A DNA stretch of 64,000 nucleotides from Methanohalophilus sp. RSK (GTDB lineage Archaea > Halobacteriota > Methanosarcinia > Methanosarcinales > Methanosarcinaceae). The DNA is taken from the NCBI RefSeq assembly GCF_003722075.1, contig NZ_RDSK01000015.1:1-64000 (forward strand). Reading direction: 5' to 3'. The notes beneath the pieces are model-generated. The model searched no databases. It was not told the origin of the DNA and saw only the letters and a program-made list of their open reading frames with translations. Made by a program: the position numbers and the translations under genes. Positions within the stretch are counted from its first letter, which is position 1, and every line of letters starts with the position of its first letter. Below, piece by piece: positions 15,967 through 28,100 of this stretch.

Positions 15967-16167
15967 ATGGAAAAGATAGATATTAAAGTGAAAGGAATGG
16001 CATGTGGCCATTGCAAGATGGCAGTTGAGAAGGCTTTACAAAATATTTCCTCTGTATCCAGAGCTGAAGTCGACCTTGAAAAAGGTGAAGTTCACGTGGA
16101 ATATGAACCTGATATAAATGTAGAAGAGCTGAAAAAAGCTGTAAGGGATGCGGGTTACGAGGCATAA
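15967..16167 (+). CDS. Copper chaperone, heavy-metal-associated domain (CopZ-like)
   Basis: A single HMA domain of 66 residues. The metal site is GMACGHC (Cys at about 13 and 16) and the fold ends with the usual [12 protein letters not shown]. Soluble proteins of this type carry Cu(I) in the cytoplasm and hand it to CopA. AGGTGA lies 7 nt before the ATG. The CopA gene begins 7 nt behind its stop, so the pair forms an operon. Family knowledge and context agree on copper handling. Confidence 0.93.
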   Translation: MEKIDIKVKGMACGHCKMAVEKALQNISSVSRAEVDLEKGEVHVEYEPDINVEELKKAVRDAGYEA

Positions 16168-16174
16168 TACAACC

Positions 16175-18904
16175 ATGACCGGGATTCTTTTACATGTAAG
16201 CGGTATGAGTTGCGGACACTGCACAAAAAGTGTCCGCGATGCCCTTGATAGCCTTGAAGGAGTGAAATCTGTAGAGGTGGACCTTGGAAGTGGTATTGCT
16301 AAGGTGGATTATGATCCTTCATCCACCAGTATTGAAACCATGAAGGAGACTATTAGTCAGGCCGGATATTCTGTCGAAGACCAGGAAGAGAATGCATGTG
16401 AAGGAACCTGTCCTGTAAACATTGAAGAAATATCAACCCGGGATACTGAAAGGAGCCTGACATTGAATATTTCAGGTATGTCCTGCACTGCCTGTGCCAA
16501 ACGTATCGAAACAGGCCTTGCAAAAGTAGATGGAGTTAGGGAAGTCTCTGTTAATTTTGCATCGGAAAAAGCTTCTATAACATATGATGTTAATAAGCTG
16601 GAATTAAATGACATACGTGAGCGGATCGAGTCCCTGGGGTACGGAATTCGCAGTGATCGTCTGACTCTGGATATTACCGGGATGAGCTGCACCTCCTGTG
16701 TATCCAATGTAGAAAAAGCGCTTAAAAACCAACCCGGCGTATTTGAAGCAAATGTAAACCTGTCCCTGGAAAAAGCGGATGTAGTTTTCGATAGTTCCAT
16801 AATCAATCTGGAAGGTCTTATCAAAGTCATAGAAAACGCAGGTTACGGCGCTTCAATACCGGATGATACACAAAATAATCTGAAAGATAAACGAGAACAG
16901 GAAAGAATTGAGCAACAAAAAAATGTTTTGATAGCTTTTGCTCTGACATTGCCCCTGACGCTTGGTGCCATGCAGGATTTGCTGAGGATTGACCCTTATG
17001 TGCCTGATATTCTTGCCAACAATATTGTTCAATTCACCCTGGCAACCCTCACTTTGGCTTTTCCCGGCAGACAGTTTTTCACCGGAGCCTTTCGGGGATT
17101 GCAGCACGGATCTGCCGATATGAACTTGCTGGTAGCCTCGGGTACCGGCGCCGCTTATATTGCAAGTACTGCAGCAGCCTTCCTGAATCTGGGTGCAGGA
17201 TATGAACATACGTACTTCGATTCGGCTGCCATGCTTATTACATTCATCCTTTTCGGACGTTACCTGGAAGCCAAAAGCCGGGGTAAGACATCAGAAGCGA
17301 TACGTAAACTCATGGGACTTAGAGCAAAAACTGCCCGGATAATCGTGGATGGGGAAGAAAAAGACATTCCTGTCGAAGAAGTAAAACCCGGAGACGTCAT
17401 CGTTATAAAACCCGGGGAAAAGATACCGGTTGACGGTGAAGTCATAGAAGGGGATTCTGCTGTTGATGAATCTATGATCACGGGAGAAAGCATCCCTGTT
17501 GAAAAAAGCACAGGAGACACAGTAATCGGTGCAACGATAAATAAGACCGGCTCATTCAGGTTCAAAGCGACAAAGGTCGGTGCTGATACCGCCCTGTCAC
17601 AGATCATAAAAATGGTAGAAAGAGCCCAGACGTCAAAGGCACCCATTCAGCGCCTTGCAGATATTGTAGCAGGATACTTTATTGCCATTGTGATGTCCAT
17701 TGCATTGATAGCATTTTTCTTCTGGTTCTTCATAGGCTACGGAACATTTAATGTTGCTGAACTTACCGGTGTTGCCAGTCCTTTCCTCTTTGCCCTGCTG
17801 GCTGCCATCACTGTGCTTGTAATTTCATGTCCCTGTGCATTGGGGCTTGCCACACCGGTTGCCATAATTGTAGGTACCGGAATGGGCGCTGAAAATGGAA
17901 TTCTCATACGTGACGGGGAAAGTCTGGAGACTACTCCAAAAATAGACACAATCGTGTTTGATAAAACCGGTACTCTGACAATCGGTAAACCCTTCCTTAC
18001 AGATGTTGCAACAACAGGCAATTACGAAGAAAACTATCTGCTCCAGGCAGCAGCTTCGGTTGAAAAACTTTCCGAGCATCCACTGGCTGAAGCGGTTGTG
18101 GAAGGAGCTAGTTCCAGAAAACTCCAGCTAAAAAATATATCCGGTTTTGAATCATTATCCGGCAAAGGGGTTGCAGGAGAATGGGAGGACCATTCTGTAA
18201 TTATCGGCACCAAACGTCTCATGGAAGAAAAAGCAATCGATGTGGGAGATGTGTCCCGCTATTCGAATAAGTTTGAAGATGAAGGAAAAACAGCAATAAT
18301 GGTTGCCCTCGATGGTACAATTGCCGGTGTCCTGGCCGTTGCCGATGTATTGAAAGAGGAGGCACCATCAGTAATATCCCGACTGCAGAAAGAGGGGCTT
18401 GAAGTTGCCATGATAACAGGTGATAACAGCAAAACTGCACACGCAATTGCAAGGCAGGCAGGAATTGACACGGTCCTTGCAGAAGTGCTACCTGCAGATA
18501 AGGCTGCAGAAGTTGAAAAACTGCAAAGCCAGGGTAAAAGAGTAGGAATGGTTGGAGATGGCATCAATGATGCACCGGCCCTTACTCAGGCTGATGTTGG
18601 AATTGCTATGGGTGCCGGAGTGGATGTCGCCATTGAGTCTGCAGATATCGTCCTTATCAAGAATGATGTGAAGGATATTTTAAAGGCCCTGAATTTGAGT
18701 AAACTGACAATGAAAAAGATCAAACAAAACCTTTTCTGGGCATTTGGTTACAATACACTTGGTATACCAATTGCTGCAGGTGTGCTATTCCCTGTATTTG
18801 GACAAACACTAATAACACCGGCGATGGCGGCAGCATTCATGGCCCTGAGTTCGGTCTCTGTGATGACAAATTCCCTGTTAATGAAAAGGAAGAGAGTTGA
18901 GTAA
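16175..18904 (+). CDS. copA: CopA, Cu(+)-exporting P1B-type ATPase
   Basis: About 909 residues. The N-terminus has three HMA domains with GMSCGHC, GMSCTAC and GMSCTSC, one more than many homologues. The pump core has the ion site CPC (Cys552-Pro-Cys554), the phosphorylation motif DKTGTLT (Asp596), the nucleotide-binding HP motif ([14 protein letters not shown]) and [10 protein letters not shown]. The M7/M8 region keeps [12 protein letters not shown] and [13 protein letters not shown], the Cu(I)-site residues of the P1B-1 class. I chose ATG 16175. An ATG 9 codons upstream would overlap the chaperone gene by 20 nt. Expected in the cytoplasmic membrane, exporting Cu(I). Confidence 0.95.
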   Translation: MTGILLHVSGMSCGHCTKSVRDALDSLEGVKSVEVDLGSGIAKVDYDPSSTSIETMKETISQAGYSVEDQEENACEGTCPVNIEEISTRDTERSLTLNISGMSCTACAKRIETGLAKVDGVREVSVNFASEKASITYDVNKLELNDIRERIESLGYGIRSDRLTLDITGMSCTSCVSNVEKALKNQPGVFEANVNLSLEKADVVFDSSIINLEGLIKVIENAGYGASIPDDTQNNLKDKREQERIEQQKNVLIAFALTLPLTLGAMQDLLRIDPYVPDILANNIVQFTLATLTLAFPGRQFFTGAFRGLQHGSADMNLLVASGTGAAYIASTAAAFLNLGAGYEHTYFDSAAMLITFILFGRYLEAKSRGKTSEAIRKLMGLRAKTARIIVDGEEKDIPVEEVKPGDVIVIKPGEKIPVDGEVIEGDSAVDESMITGESIPVEKSTGDTVIGATINKTGSFRFKATKVGADTALSQIIKMVERAQTSKAPIQRLADIVAGYFIAIVMSIALIAFFFWFFIGYGTFNVAELTGVASPFLFALLAAITVLVISCPCALGLATPVAIIVGTGMGAENGILIRDGESLETTPKIDTIVFDKTGTLTIGKPFLTDVATTGNYEENYLLQAAASVEKLSEHPLAEAVVEGASSRKLQLKNISGFESLSGKGVAGEWEDHSVIIGTKRLMEEKAIDVGDVSRYSNKFEDEGKTAIMVALDGTIAGVLAVADVLKEEAPSVISRLQKEGLEVAMITGDNSKTAHAIARQAGIDTVLAEVLPADKAAEVEKLQSQGKRVGMVGDGINDAPALTQADVGIAMGAGVDVAIESADIVLIKNDVKDILKALNLSKLTMKKIKQNLFWAFGYNTLGIPIAAGVLFPVFGQTLITPAMAAAFMALSSVSVMTNSLLMKRKRVE

Positions 18905-18906
18905 TT

Positions 18907-19116
18907 ATGGATAAGAAAAAGCAGAATAAAAACAGAATCCTGGCTCTTGCAAGCTCCATAATTACAACAACATTTTTTGCGGGAGTTGCCATTTCAATCA
19001 ATAATGGAAATCCGGACACATTTGCAGATGTTGATATTGTTGCAGGGTCGATTTTTGTATTTCTATTAAGTTTTATTCTCTTCCTGCTCATCTGGCCGAT
19101 GCTGGTTGATGAATAA
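18907..19116 (+). CDS. Small two-helix membrane protein behind copA
   Basis: 69 residues: a lysine-rich start (MDKKKQNKNR), a hydrophobic helix (ILALASSIITTTFFAGVAIS), a short polar loop and a second helix (GSIFVFLLSFILFLLIWPML). It starts 2 nt after the copA stop, with GAGTTGAG serving as ribosome binding site, and so belongs to the copper operon. I know no named family. A helper of CopA or an unrelated membrane protein are equally open. Confidence 0.65.
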   Translation: MDKKKQNKNRILALASSIITTTFFAGVAISINNGNPDTFADVDIVAGSIFVFLLSFILFLLIWPMLVDE

Positions 19117-19252
19117 TCCAGATTTAGTTTTTAGTTTGTTACATTTTGGATATGCAATAAGTGCTATTACTGTTACCTGTTAGCATGAATCACGCTTCCA
19201 CAATTCACAAATATATTTAAATATTGTTGTTAAAAGGATTAAAACTCAAATC

Positions 19253-19840
19253 ATGGATAAACATGACAGTTTAAAAGGTAGGCTCAAAATGCAGGAAAAA
19301 ATAAAAGAAATTTCATCACGTGTCAAAGAATTGCGTGGGTTATCCGGTATAAGTGCAGAGGAAATAGCCTCCTCCCTTGATATCGCATTAGAAGAATATA
19401 ATAAATACGAATCAGGGGAGCTTGACATCCCTGCTAGTATCCTCTTTGAAATTGCACGATTGCTCGAAGTTGATATGACGGTGCTACTTACCGGTGAAGA
19501 TCCAAGGATGCATATTTTCACCATTACCCGTAAAGATGAAGGAGTAAGTGTAGAAAGAAGAAAACAGTACCAATACGAAGGACTGGCTCCAAATTTCATT
19601 CACAAAAAGGCAGAACCATTTGTAGTTACCGTTGAACCCCAATCCAACCAGGATTCCACCCCCAATTCCCATCCCGGACAGGAATTTGATTATGTACTTG
19701 AAGGGTCCCTGAAAGTTATCATCCATGATAATGAAATAATTCTCAACGAAGGTGACTCAATATACTTCGATTCAAATTACAATCATTCAATGCAGGCAGT
19801 CGGAGACAAAGCTGCAAAATTCCTTGCAATAATCTTCTAA
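19253..19840 (+). CDS. XRE-cupin transcriptional regulator
   Basis: An N-terminal XRE-type helix-turn-helix (about 20-80: [20 protein letters not shown] and [20 protein letters not shown]) is joined to a C-terminal cupin (about 125-195: [37 protein letters not shown]). Regulators of this design often sense small carboxylates and sit beside the genes they govern. Here an acyl-CoA synthetase and an oxidoreductase follow on the same strand, with a 29-nt gap to the first. A TATA box (ATATATTTAA, about 19211) precedes. Translation may start at 19253 (short leader) or at ATG 19289, which has a GGTAGG-like site. Confidence 0.88.
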   Translation: MDKHDSLKGRLKMQEKIKEISSRVKELRGLSGISAEEIASSLDIALEEYNKYESGELDIPASILFEIARLLEVDMTVLLTGEDPRMHIFTITRKDEGVSVERRKQYQYEGLAPNFIHKKAEPFVVTVEPQSNQDSTPNSHPGQEFDYVLEGSLKVIIHDNEIILNEGDSIYFDSNYNHSMQAVGDKAAKFLAIIF

Positions 19841-19869
19841 ATTCCAAAATAAACAAAACGGGTGCAAGA

Positions 19870-21549
19870 ATGACCTCACTTATAAATAATTTCCTGGCAA
19901 AAACAGATTTTGAATCATACGATGACTTTTACACTAATTTCAAGATCAATATCCCTGAAAGCTTTAATTTCGTATATGATGTTGTTGATGTGTATGCTAA
20001 GGAACAGCCTGAAAAAAAGGCTCTTGTCTGGTGTAACGATGATGGTGAAGAAAAGATATTCACTTTTGCTGATCTGAAATATTACAGTGAAAAAGCTGCC
20101 AACCTTTTCGTTAAATATGGAATAAAAAAGGGTGATGTGGTAAAGCTTACCTTAAAGGGAAGATATGAATTCTGGATATGTATATTGGGATTGCACAGAA
20201 TTGGTGCCATCGCTCTTCCCGGAACCCATATGTTAACAACCAGGGATCTCAAATACCGCATTGAAAGAGCAGACATACAAATGGTCGTCAGTGATGCTGA
20301 TGAGGGACTTTTGGATTACATAGATGAGGCACACAAGGATTTCAAAGATGTGCTCAAGCACAAATTTGTAATTAACCACAATCGTCCCGGCTGGAGTAAC
20401 TTTACAGAAGAACTGGAAAAATCACCCGCTGAATTTGTACGTCCAAAAGAAGAGGAAGCAACACAGAACAATGACATATCCCTGATGTATTTCTCATCCG
20501 GCACGACCGGTTTCCCGAAAATGGTACAACATGATTTTACATATCCCCTGGCCCACATACTCACAGCCGGCTACTGGCAGAATGTAATGGACAATGGTCT
20601 GCATCTTACAGTAGCAGATTCCGGCTGGGCAAAATGTGCCTGGGGCAAGCTCTACGGTCAATGGATTTGCGGCTCAGCTGTCTTTGCTTATGATTATGAA
20701 CGATTCGATGCCAGGAATATGCTGGAAAAAGCCAGCTATTATGGTGTTACAACATTCTGTGCACCACCTACAGTATATCGCTTCCTGATAAAGGAAGATC
20801 TGAGCCAGTATGATTTTAGCAGTCTCAATTACTGTGTGGTTGCAGGAGAGCCGCTGAATCCCGAGGTGTATGAAAAATTCCTGGAATATACCGATCTCAA
20901 ACTAATGGAAGGATTCGGCCAGACAGAAACTGTTGTAGCCATTGCAACCTATCCATGGCTGGAACCAAAACCCGGCTCTATGGGGAAGCCCTCACCCATC
21001 TATAATATCCAGTTGATGCGTCCTGACGGAAAACTTGCCGATGTTGGAGAAGAAGGAGAAATTGTAATCGATACATCAAAGGAAAGGCCCGCAGGTTTGT
21101 TTGCAGGTTATCGTGCAGATCCTGAAAAGACAGAGGCTGCATGGCATGACGGGTATTACCACACCGGTGACATGGCATGGAAAGATGAAGACGGATATAT
21201 GTGGTTTGTAGGACGAGCAGATGACATCATCAAGAGCTCCGGCTACAAGATCGGACCATTTGAAGTTGAAAGTGCACTTATGCAGCATCCTGCAGTCCTG
21301 GAATGTGCAATCACTGCATCCCCCCATCCTGTACGTGGGCAGGTTGTAAAAGCCACCATTGTACTTACTAAAGACTATGAAGCAAGTGAGCAGCTCAAGA
21401 AAGAGTTGCAGGACCATGTAAAGAAGGTTACCGCACCCTACAAGTATCCGAGAATCGTGGAATTTGTACCCGAACTTCCCAAGACAATAAGTGGCAAGAT
21501 TCGCCGGGTGGAAATCAGACAACACGATGACGAAAAGGGAGACAATTGA
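19870..21549 (+). CDS. AMP-forming acyl-CoA synthetase (MacsMA-like)
   Basis: 559 residues of the ANL superfamily. Visible motifs are the P-loop [14 protein letters not shown], the A5 region [11 protein letters not shown], the A7 region [20 protein letters not shown] and the catalytic-lysine end [14 protein letters not shown]. The best known archaeal relative is the medium-chain/2-methylbutyryl-CoA synthetase of Methanosarcina acetivorans, and the sequence style fits that group. The genes that follow encode a 2-oxoacid:ferredoxin oxidoreductase, so together they probably interconvert branched or aryl acids, acyl-CoA and 2-oxo acids for amino-acid synthesis or breakdown. The exact substrate is unknown. 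Confidence 0.9.
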   Translation: MTSLINNFLAKTDFESYDDFYTNFKINIPESFNFVYDVVDVYAKEQPEKKALVWCNDDGEEKIFTFADLKYYSEKAANLFVKYGIKKGDVVKLTLKGRYEFWICILGLHRIGAIALPGTHMLTTRDLKYRIERADIQMVVSDADEGLLDYIDEAHKDFKDVLKHKFVINHNRPGWSNFTEELEKSPAEFVRPKEEEATQNNDISLMYFSSGTTGFPKMVQHDFTYPLAHILTAGYWQNVMDNGLHLTVADSGWAKCAWGKLYGQWICGSAVFAYDYERFDARNMLEKASYYGVTTFCAPPTVYRFLIKEDLSQYDFSSLNYCVVAGEPLNPEVYEKFLEYTDLKLMEGFGQTETVVAIATYPWLEPKPGSMGKPSPIYNIQLMRPDGKLADVGEEGEIVIDTSKERPAGLFAGYRADPEKTEAAWHDGYYHTGDMAWKDEDGYMWFVGRADDIIKSSGYKIGPFEVESALMQHPAVLECAITASPHPVRGQVVKATIVLTKDYEASEQLKKELQDHVKKVTAPYKYPRIVEFVPELPKTISGKIRRVEIRQHDDEKGDN

Positions 21550-21610
21550 TTTATATTTCTTTTTCCTTTTCTACTCTTCAGATCATAAGAAGGCATCAAG
21601 AGTTGATTTT

Positions 21611-21850
21611 ATGAAGGAAGAAAAAGCAGAACCATATCCTCTAATCAATATTATTGAATGCAAAGGCTGTGCCAGATGCATTACTGCCTGTCCAAAAAAC
21701 GTGCTGGAAATGAGTGATGAACTCAACAGAAGAGGTTACCATTATGCCCAGTACAAAGGAGAAGGTTGCACCGGCTGTGCTAATTGTTATTACACATGTC
21801 CGGAGCCTCTTGCAATAGAAATACATATCCCTGCTAAAAAGAGGTGTTAA
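21611..21850 (+). CDS. korD: 2-oxoacid:ferredoxin oxidoreductase, delta (ferredoxin) subunit
   Basis: 79 residues with two [4Fe-4S] motifs, [12 protein letters not shown] and [12 protein letters not shown], separated by a short insert. This is the ferredoxin-like electron outlet of four-domain 2-oxoacid oxidoreductases. The ATG at 21611 gives the usual start just before the first cluster. In-frame codons upstream overlap the synthetase gene and are not protein-like. The alpha subunit starts 3 nt behind. Kor (2-oxoglutarate) and Vor/Ior-like enzymes cannot be told apart from this subunit. Confidence 0.9.
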   Translation: MKEEKAEPYPLINIIECKGCARCITACPKNVLEMSDELNRRGYHYAQYKGEGCTGCANCYYTCPEPLAIEIHIPAKKRC

Positions 21851-21853
21851 GAT

Positions 21854-22912
21854 ATGGCTACACAACTTACAAAAGGTAATGATGCAGTGATAATAGGGGC
21901 ACTCTACGGAGGATGTGACTGCTATTTTGGTTACCCCATAACCCCTGCAAGTGAAATTCTCCATGAAGCATCCCGGACATTTCCCCAGGTAGGGCGCAAA
22001 TTCGTGCAGGCAGAATCAGAGGAAGCTGCAATAAATATGGTATTTGGAGCGGCTTCTGCTGGGCACAGGGTTATGACCGCATCCTCAGGCCCGGGAATCA
22101 GCCTTAAACAGGAGGGTGTATCCTATCTTGCAGGTGCACAGCTTCCCTGTGTAATCGTTGATATCATGAGAGCCGGACCCGGTCTGGGGAACATCGGCCC
22201 GGAACAGGGCGATTACAACCAAGTAGTAAAAGGTGGAGGACATGGAAATTATCGCAATATCGTGGTTGCACCCAATTCAGTCCAGGAAATGTGTGATTTG
22301 ACCATCATGGCTTTTGAGCTGTCTACAAAATACCGCAATCCTGTAGTGGTATTGGCCGACGGTGTACTCGGGCAGATGGTCGAACCACTGAAATTCCCTG
22401 AAAAAGCAGTCAGACCGGAGATTGATACTTCCTGGGCTGTTTGTGGCAATAAGGAGACCTACCAGAACCTTGTAACTTCGATTTTCCTTGACTTTGGCGA
22501 ATTGGAAGAATTCAATTATGAGCTGCAGGAAAAATACGAGACGATAAAGGAAAAGGAAGTTGATGTCGATGAATACATGATGGATGATGCCGAGATCGTC
22601 CTTGTATCCTATGGAATTAGCAGCCGGATCTGTCGTTCTGCTGTTGAACTTGCCCGCAAGGAAGGTATCAAGGCAGGGCTTTTCAGACCAATTACACTTT
22701 TCCCGTTCCCTGAAAAAGAACTGGCTGCACTTGCCGGAAAGGATGTCAGTTTCATTTCAGTGGAAATGAGTAATGGCCAACTTCTGGATGACATAAAACT
22801 GGCAACTGGCTGCAGGAAACCTGTGGAATTGGTGAACCGTATGGGTGGCAATCTCATTACAATGGACCAGGTACTGGGCAAAATAAAGGAAGTCGCAGGC
22901 AAGGAGGAATAA
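21854..22912 (+). CDS. korA: 2-oxoacid:ferredoxin oxidoreductase, alpha subunit
   Basis: 352 residues with the pyrimidine-binding fold of the alpha subunit: [20 protein letters not shown] at the start, [40 protein letters not shown] and a C-terminal transketolase-like domain ([32 protein letters not shown]). The order delta-alpha-beta matches kor clusters. The KorA name is by resemblance. The neighbouring acyl-CoA synthetase argues for branched-chain or aryl 2-oxo acids as alternative substrates. Confidence 0.9.
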   Translation: MATQLTKGNDAVIIGALYGGCDCYFGYPITPASEILHEASRTFPQVGRKFVQAESEEAAINMVFGAASAGHRVMTASSGPGISLKQEGVSYLAGAQLPCVIVDIMRAGPGLGNIGPEQGDYNQVVKGGGHGNYRNIVVAPNSVQEMCDLTIMAFELSTKYRNPVVVLADGVLGQMVEPLKFPEKAVRPEIDTSWAVCGNKETYQNLVTSIFLDFGELEEFNYELQEKYETIKEKEVDVDEYMMDDAEIVLVSYGISSRICRSAVELARKEGIKAGLFRPITLFPFPEKELAALAGKDVSFISVEMSNGQLLDDIKLATGCRKPVELVNRMGGNLITMDQVLGKIKEVAGKEE

Positions 22913-22914
22913 AA

Positions 22915-24339
22915 ATGGAAGAAAAAGTTATAAAGAAACCGGATTCCCTCTACGATGAATTCACACGCAAGGGTGGAGCTGCTCCGAATGCCACTCATTA
23001 CTGCCCGGGTTGTGGGCATGGCATCCTCCACAAACTTATTGCTGAAGCCATAGACGATCTTGAGATACAGAAACGCTCAGTTATGATCAGCCCTGTGGGA
23101 TGTGCTGTTTTCGCCTATTACTATTTCAATTGTGGCAATCTCCAGGTAGCCCATGGCAGGGCACCTGCAGTAGGAACTGGCATATCCAGATCGGAAGGAG
23201 ATGCAGTTGTTATTTCCTATCAGGGTGACGGTGACCTGGCCTCTATAGGCATGAACGAAACAATCCAGGCTGCCAACCGCGGGGAAAAGATGGCGGTTTT
23301 CTTCGTCAACAATACCGTATACGGAATGACCGGCGGACAGATGGCACCTACCACACTCATCGGCGAAAAAACAGTAACATGTCCCACAGGAAGGAATCCC
23401 CGATTTGCAGGATATCCCCTGCATATGTGCGAATTGCTCAATAACTTGGAGGGGCCTGTCTTTATTGAAAGAGTATCGGTGTCAGACATCCCCCATATCC
23501 GCAAGGCCAAAAAAGCAGTCAAAAGGGCTCTTAAGATCCAGAAGGAAGGCAGAGGTTATGCATTTGTGGAAGTACTTGCTGCCTGTCCGACAAACCTGAA
23601 ACAAAATGCCGAGCAGAGTACTAAATTCATTAATGAAGAAATGGAGAAAGAATTCCCTCTGGGTAACCTCAGGGATCTGGCTGAAGAAAGGGAGCCCCTT
23701 CCATCTCCAGAAAGTGACTTTTCAAAGGAAAGTATCGATCATATTTACAAAATCGACGATTCCGCATCCCCTGATGCTTTGGAAGATCCTGAATTTACAC
23801 GTGTACTTGCCAAAATTGCAGGGTTTGGAGGGCAGGGTGTACTCAGTATGGGCCTGATCCTGACCCGTGCAGGATGTCGTGCCAAACGATTCACTTCCTG
23901 GTATCCATCCTACGGTCCTGAGCAGAGAGGAGGTACATCCAACTGTTCAGTGGTTATTTCAGGAGAGGAAATCGGCTCCCCTATAGTGTATGAATCGGAT
24001 ATCCTGGTGGCCATGAACCTGCCGTCGCTGGAAAAATTTGCCTCTGATGTCAAACAGGGCGGAGTCATCCTTTATGATGCCACCATAGGTAACTTTGAGG
24101 CACCTGACGGTGTGAGGGCTATCAAGGTGCCCGCCACCCAGATTGCAAAGGAGGGTGGCTCTGAAAGGGCTGCCAATACTGCCATAATAGGTGTATTGAT
24201 GCAGCTTGGGGTAACAGGTCTTGATGTTGAGGACTATATGGAAGCCATTGAGGAGACTTTTGCAGCAAAGCAGAAACTCATACCCCTCAATCAGCAGATA
24301 TTGAAAGAAGGAGCCAAATGGGCTTCTGAGAACCTCTGA
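22915..24339 (+). CDS. 2-oxoacid:ferredoxin oxidoreductase, fused beta-gamma subunit
   Basis: 474 residues in two parts. Residues 1 to about 285 are the TPP-binding beta subunit ([59 protein letters not shown]). From about 305 the gamma subunit follows ([54 protein letters not shown]). In many archaea these are separate genes, so this is a fusion joined by an acidic linker. The gene starts 2 nt after the alpha-subunit stop. Fusion fixes the 1:1 ratio of the catalytic and CoA-binding domains. A hairpin terminator follows. Confidence 0.92.
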   Translation: MEEKVIKKPDSLYDEFTRKGGAAPNATHYCPGCGHGILHKLIAEAIDDLEIQKRSVMISPVGCAVFAYYYFNCGNLQVAHGRAPAVGTGISRSEGDAVVISYQGDGDLASIGMNETIQAANRGEKMAVFFVNNTVYGMTGGQMAPTTLIGEKTVTCPTGRNPRFAGYPLHMCELLNNLEGPVFIERVSVSDIPHIRKAKKAVKRALKIQKEGRGYAFVEVLAACPTNLKQNAEQSTKFINEEMEKEFPLGNLRDLAEEREPLPSPESDFSKESIDHIYKIDDSASPDALEDPEFTRVLAKIAGFGGQGVLSMGLILTRAGCRAKRFTSWYPSYGPEQRGGTSNCSVVISGEEIGSPIVYESDILVAMNLPSLEKFASDVKQGGVILYDATIGNFEAPDGVRAIKVPATQIAKEGGSERAANTAIIGVLMQLGVTGLDVEDYMEAIEETFAAKQKLIPLNQQILKEGAKWASENL

Positions 24340-24386
24340 TATTGCACATGGAAATTAGATCAGCCCTTCCACGACCCATTGATTTG

Positions 24387-24410
24387 GATTATCCGGACAA
24401 CCGGATAATC
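24387..24410 (+). terminator. Hairpin behind the oxidoreductase operon
   Basis: GATTATCCGG-acaa-CCGGATAATC is a perfect 10-bp stem with a 4-nt loop, 47 nt after the last stop codon, followed by a T-rich stretch. It is the probable 3' end of the 19.2-24.3 kb transcript. Confidence 0.6.
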
Positions 24411-24487
24411 ATTTATCTTTCTACTGTGATATTTATTGCATCAATCTCATACCAGATTCTTTCTATATAATACAGAAAATCAAATGA

Positions 24488-24682
24488 GGGGGAATTGGTA
24501 TCAATTATCCAATAAAAATAATCAGGAATATCCTCACATCCATTCTGGTATTTTTGGCAATAGGGGTTATGGTAACTGAATTTTTTGCAGATACGATTTA
24601 TTTTTCTCTTTTTCTGGGAATACCTGCAGGTTTGGTTGCAGCAATCATAGTTCTGGTATACCTTCAAATAAAACATACCTGA
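24488..24682 (+). other. Small two-helix membrane protein frame lacking a standard start codon
   Basis: Between an in-frame TGA (24485-24487) and TGA 24680-24682 the frame reads YPIKIIRNILTSILVFLAIG, VMVTEFFADTIYFSLFLGI and PAGLVAAIIVLVYLQIKHT, two convincing membrane helices. It has no ATG, GTG or TTG before the hydrophobic part. GAGGGGG at 24486-24492 resembles a ribosome binding site and ATT (24494) or ATC (24500) are the only early candidates. Either a non-AUG start is used or a one-base shift destroyed the start. Its stop overlaps the GAGGAG of the acetyltransferase gene, so the two look co-transcribed. Confidence 0.5.
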
Positions 24683-24693
24683 GGAGAATAGAA

Positions 24694-25122
24694 TTGGTCG
24701 AAATACGCTGGACAAAGGGGCTTGATGGTTTTGATGAAGTTTATCAGGTACGCAAAGAAGTATTCATCGGTGAACAGGATGTCCCTGAAGAACTTGAAAT
24801 CGATGAGATTGATCCGATCGCCACACACATAACACTTTTTGAAAACAATATACCAGTTGCAACCGGCAGGCTTTTTGGAAAAAATGATAAATATTACATA
24901 GGCAGGGTATGTGTACTTTCCAATTCCAGAGGCGGGGGATTTGGGAGATTGGTAATGAAAGAATTGATCAATAAAGGAAAACATGAAGGCGCAATTGAGA
25001 TTCACCTAAGTTCCCAGATCCAGGCTATGGATTTTTACAGAAAATCTGGCTTCTGCGAATATGGGGAAATCCATTATGATGCAGGAATTACCCATATGTG
25101 GATGCGCATGTGTGTGGCATAA
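24694..25122 (+). CDS. GNAT-family N-acetyltransferase
   Basis: 142 residues with the GNAT fold: N-terminal strand and helix (VRKEVFIGEQDVP), central strand NIPVATGRLFG, the acetyl-CoA motif A (VCVLSNSRGGGFGRLVMKEL) and motif B (IHLSSQIQAMDFYRKSGF). This subtype (FIGEQDVPEELE) is close to ElaA/YjcF-like acetyltransferases with unknown acceptor. Translation starts at TTG with GAGGAG 8 nt upstream. That site overlaps the stop of the preceding small membrane frame. Confidence 0.88.
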   Translation: MVEIRWTKGLDGFDEVYQVRKEVFIGEQDVPEELEIDEIDPIATHITLFENNIPVATGRLFGKNDKYYIGRVCVLSNSRGGGFGRLVMKELINKGKHEGAIEIHLSSQIQAMDFYRKSGFCEYGEIHYDAGITHMWMRMCVA

Positions 25123-25163
25123 TAATCAAAATAACAACTAATAAATAATATTGGAAATATACA

Positions 25164-28100
25164 ATGTGCCACATGAATTTTCGATTATTGTTTTTAATAG
25201 GTATTATCTTTTTATTGATTCCATTGGCGAGTGCGGGGCAAAATCCAGAGCATATGCAGAATCATAGTGACTGGATATTGCTCAGGAATTCCCATATAAA
25301 TACAGATGAAGCAAGTTCTTCTCTCCAGACTCAATCAGTCACCTCTTTTGAAAAAGGATATTATATAGTTCAATTTAAGGGAATCATACAACCAGAATGG
25401 CAAGATGAAATCCAAAATGTCAGTGAAATTTATGGTTATATCCCTGAAAATGCTTATGTTCTCTATCTTAATGATACAAAAACCAGTCGCATAAAAGCAC
25501 TTCCCTATTTCAAATGGATGGGTGAAGTAAAGCCTGAATATAAAATTGAACCCGGATTAAGGAATACAAAGGGAAATATCACGCTCAATATCAAATTTTA
25601 CAGAACATATAACTCCCTAAATACAACGGATAAGATCAAAAAAATGGGAGAAATTGTACTATCCGATAATTCCAGATTTTTGCAAATAAATATTAATTCC
25701 TCACTCATTGATTCTATTGCTGCTTTAGAAAATGTTGAATGGATAGAAAAGAACCATAAACCTGTCCTATTAAACAATGTGGCCTCCAAAATAATGAATG
25801 TAACACCCATTCACCAAAACTATAGCCTGAACGGATCAGGACAGATAATAGGAATCGCAGACACCGGATTGGACACCGGGTATAACAATGAGTCAATGCA
25901 TGATGATATAGAGGGACGTATCATCAATATCTCCTCGTGGGGAGATGAAAATGCCTCAGATACCCATGGTCATGGTACCCATGTTGCAGGTTCAGCACTG
26001 GGCAATGGTTCCCTGTCCGGAGGAAAATATAGCGGTACAGCCCCTGCAGCAAATTTGGTTTTTCAGGCATTTGGAGATGGAAACGGTGGCCTCCATCAAG
26101 ACATAAGTCTATTTGAACTACTCAGTTTTGCCTATACCAAAGACGCAAGAATTCACAGTAACAGCTGGGGAAGTCCAGACAACTCCTATACGACTGACTC
26201 AGAAGTTGCAGATGAATTCATGTGGAACCATACAGACATGTTGATATTGTTTGCCGCTGGAAATGATGGTGAAAATGGAAACTACACTATAGGTTCGCCT
26301 GCCACTGCCAAAAATATTCTCGCAATTGGTGCCACGGAAAATCTGAGGCCTGAAAAAGGTCCAGGAGGGGATGATCCAGATGAAATAGCTTATTTCAGTA
26401 GCCGGGGACCCACAGCCGATGGAAGGATCAAGCCCGACCTTGTGGCCCCTGGAACCTGGATTATTTCCACCCGTTCAAGCGAAGCCGTCTATAAATCCAT
26501 ATTGGATGAAAATTATGCCTACATGGGTGGTACCAGCATGGCAACTCCTCTTGCTGCCGGCACAGCTGCCCTTGTCAGGCAATATTACAATGATACGGAA
26601 AATCTGTCCATAAACCCCTCTGCTGCATTGATCAAGGCAACCTTGATCAATGGCGCTGATGATCTTGGTTACAATCGAACAACACAGGGATGGGGACGGA
26701 TCAATCTCACTGCGTCTCTTTTTCCACCAGCACCTGCTGAGGTGACATATTATGACAATATATCCCTGAATACCGGTGAAACATGGCAGACAGAACAATA
26801 TGTCAGATCAAACCAGACACCCCTTAAGGCAACTCTTGTGTGGACAGATTATCCAGGCGCCATTGGTGCAGCTTCGGCACTTGTGAATAATCTCGATTTT
26901 ACTATTATGACTCCCAATGGTACTGTCCTGTATGGAAATGGTGGTGAAGGAGCAGACCAAATCAACAATGTTGAACAAGTTCTGATAAAATCCCCTGAAA
27001 AAGGCACCTATAGGGTACGTGTCAATGGTACGAGTGTCAATCAAGGCCCTCAAGCATTTTCACTAGTTTTTTCCGCAATTATTGATAGTACAGCTCCGAA
27101 AAGTGTCAGCAACCTTAGTGAGACTGCAGATGGTATTACATGGATCAACTGGACCTGGACAAATCCGGATGATACTGATTTCAATCACACCATGATATAT
27201 CTTGATGGTGAATTAAAGGAAAATATATCCAATGAATTCTACAATGCTACTGGCCTGTACCCAAGCACCACCTACGAAATCGCCACCCAAACGGTTGATG
27301 TGAATGGTAACATCAACACAACCTGGCAGAATGATACTGCAACCACAAATGAAGACACCATTTTTCCTGTGATTTACTCCGCATCCCTGAACAATTATAC
27401 CCCGGCTATTGATGAAACGGTCACCTTGAATGTCAACGCCACTGATGCAGAGAGTGGCATAGAAAATGTCACCGCCTTTATGGACGGAATATCACCGTCA
27501 ATACCCCTGGATTACAACACCACCTCCGGAAACTATACTGCTACCTTCAATGCTGAGTATGGCCAGCACAGTGTAAATATTTCTGTGACAGATAATGCCT
27601 CCAACACTCGCTGGGATAACAGTACTTCCTATGAAGGAAAAGATGTCACTCCCCCTGCTATCGCTTCGGTAATTCTGGATAATTACATCCTTGACATTGA
27701 AGAAGACATTGCCTTGAAAGTCAATGTCAGCGACAACATCGGTATAATGAATGTCACCGCTTACAACGGTTCAATATCTTCTCCTGTAGAACTTACATTG
27801 GATGCCAACAGCAACTATATCGGTACACTAATCGCAAAAGCAGATCTCAATACAGTAAATGTCTCAGCTACCGATACCTCCGGTAACACTGTTTGGTATA
27901 ACGATACTTTTTATATTGCAGGAGATAATAAAACACCCGTTATCAGGAATGTAAGCATTGATGATACTACTCCTTTTGTTGGCGATCCTGTAATAATAAA
28001 GGTCAACACAAGTGATAACATTGGAATCCTGAATGTCAATGCCTACAACGGTTCGATGTCTTCTCCTATAGAACTTACATTGGATACAGACGGCAACTAT

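Noticed and set aside
24413-24715. 100-codon minus-strand frame before the acetyltransferase
   Set aside because: Cys/Tyr-rich mirror of the two-helix membrane frame, with no features of its own.
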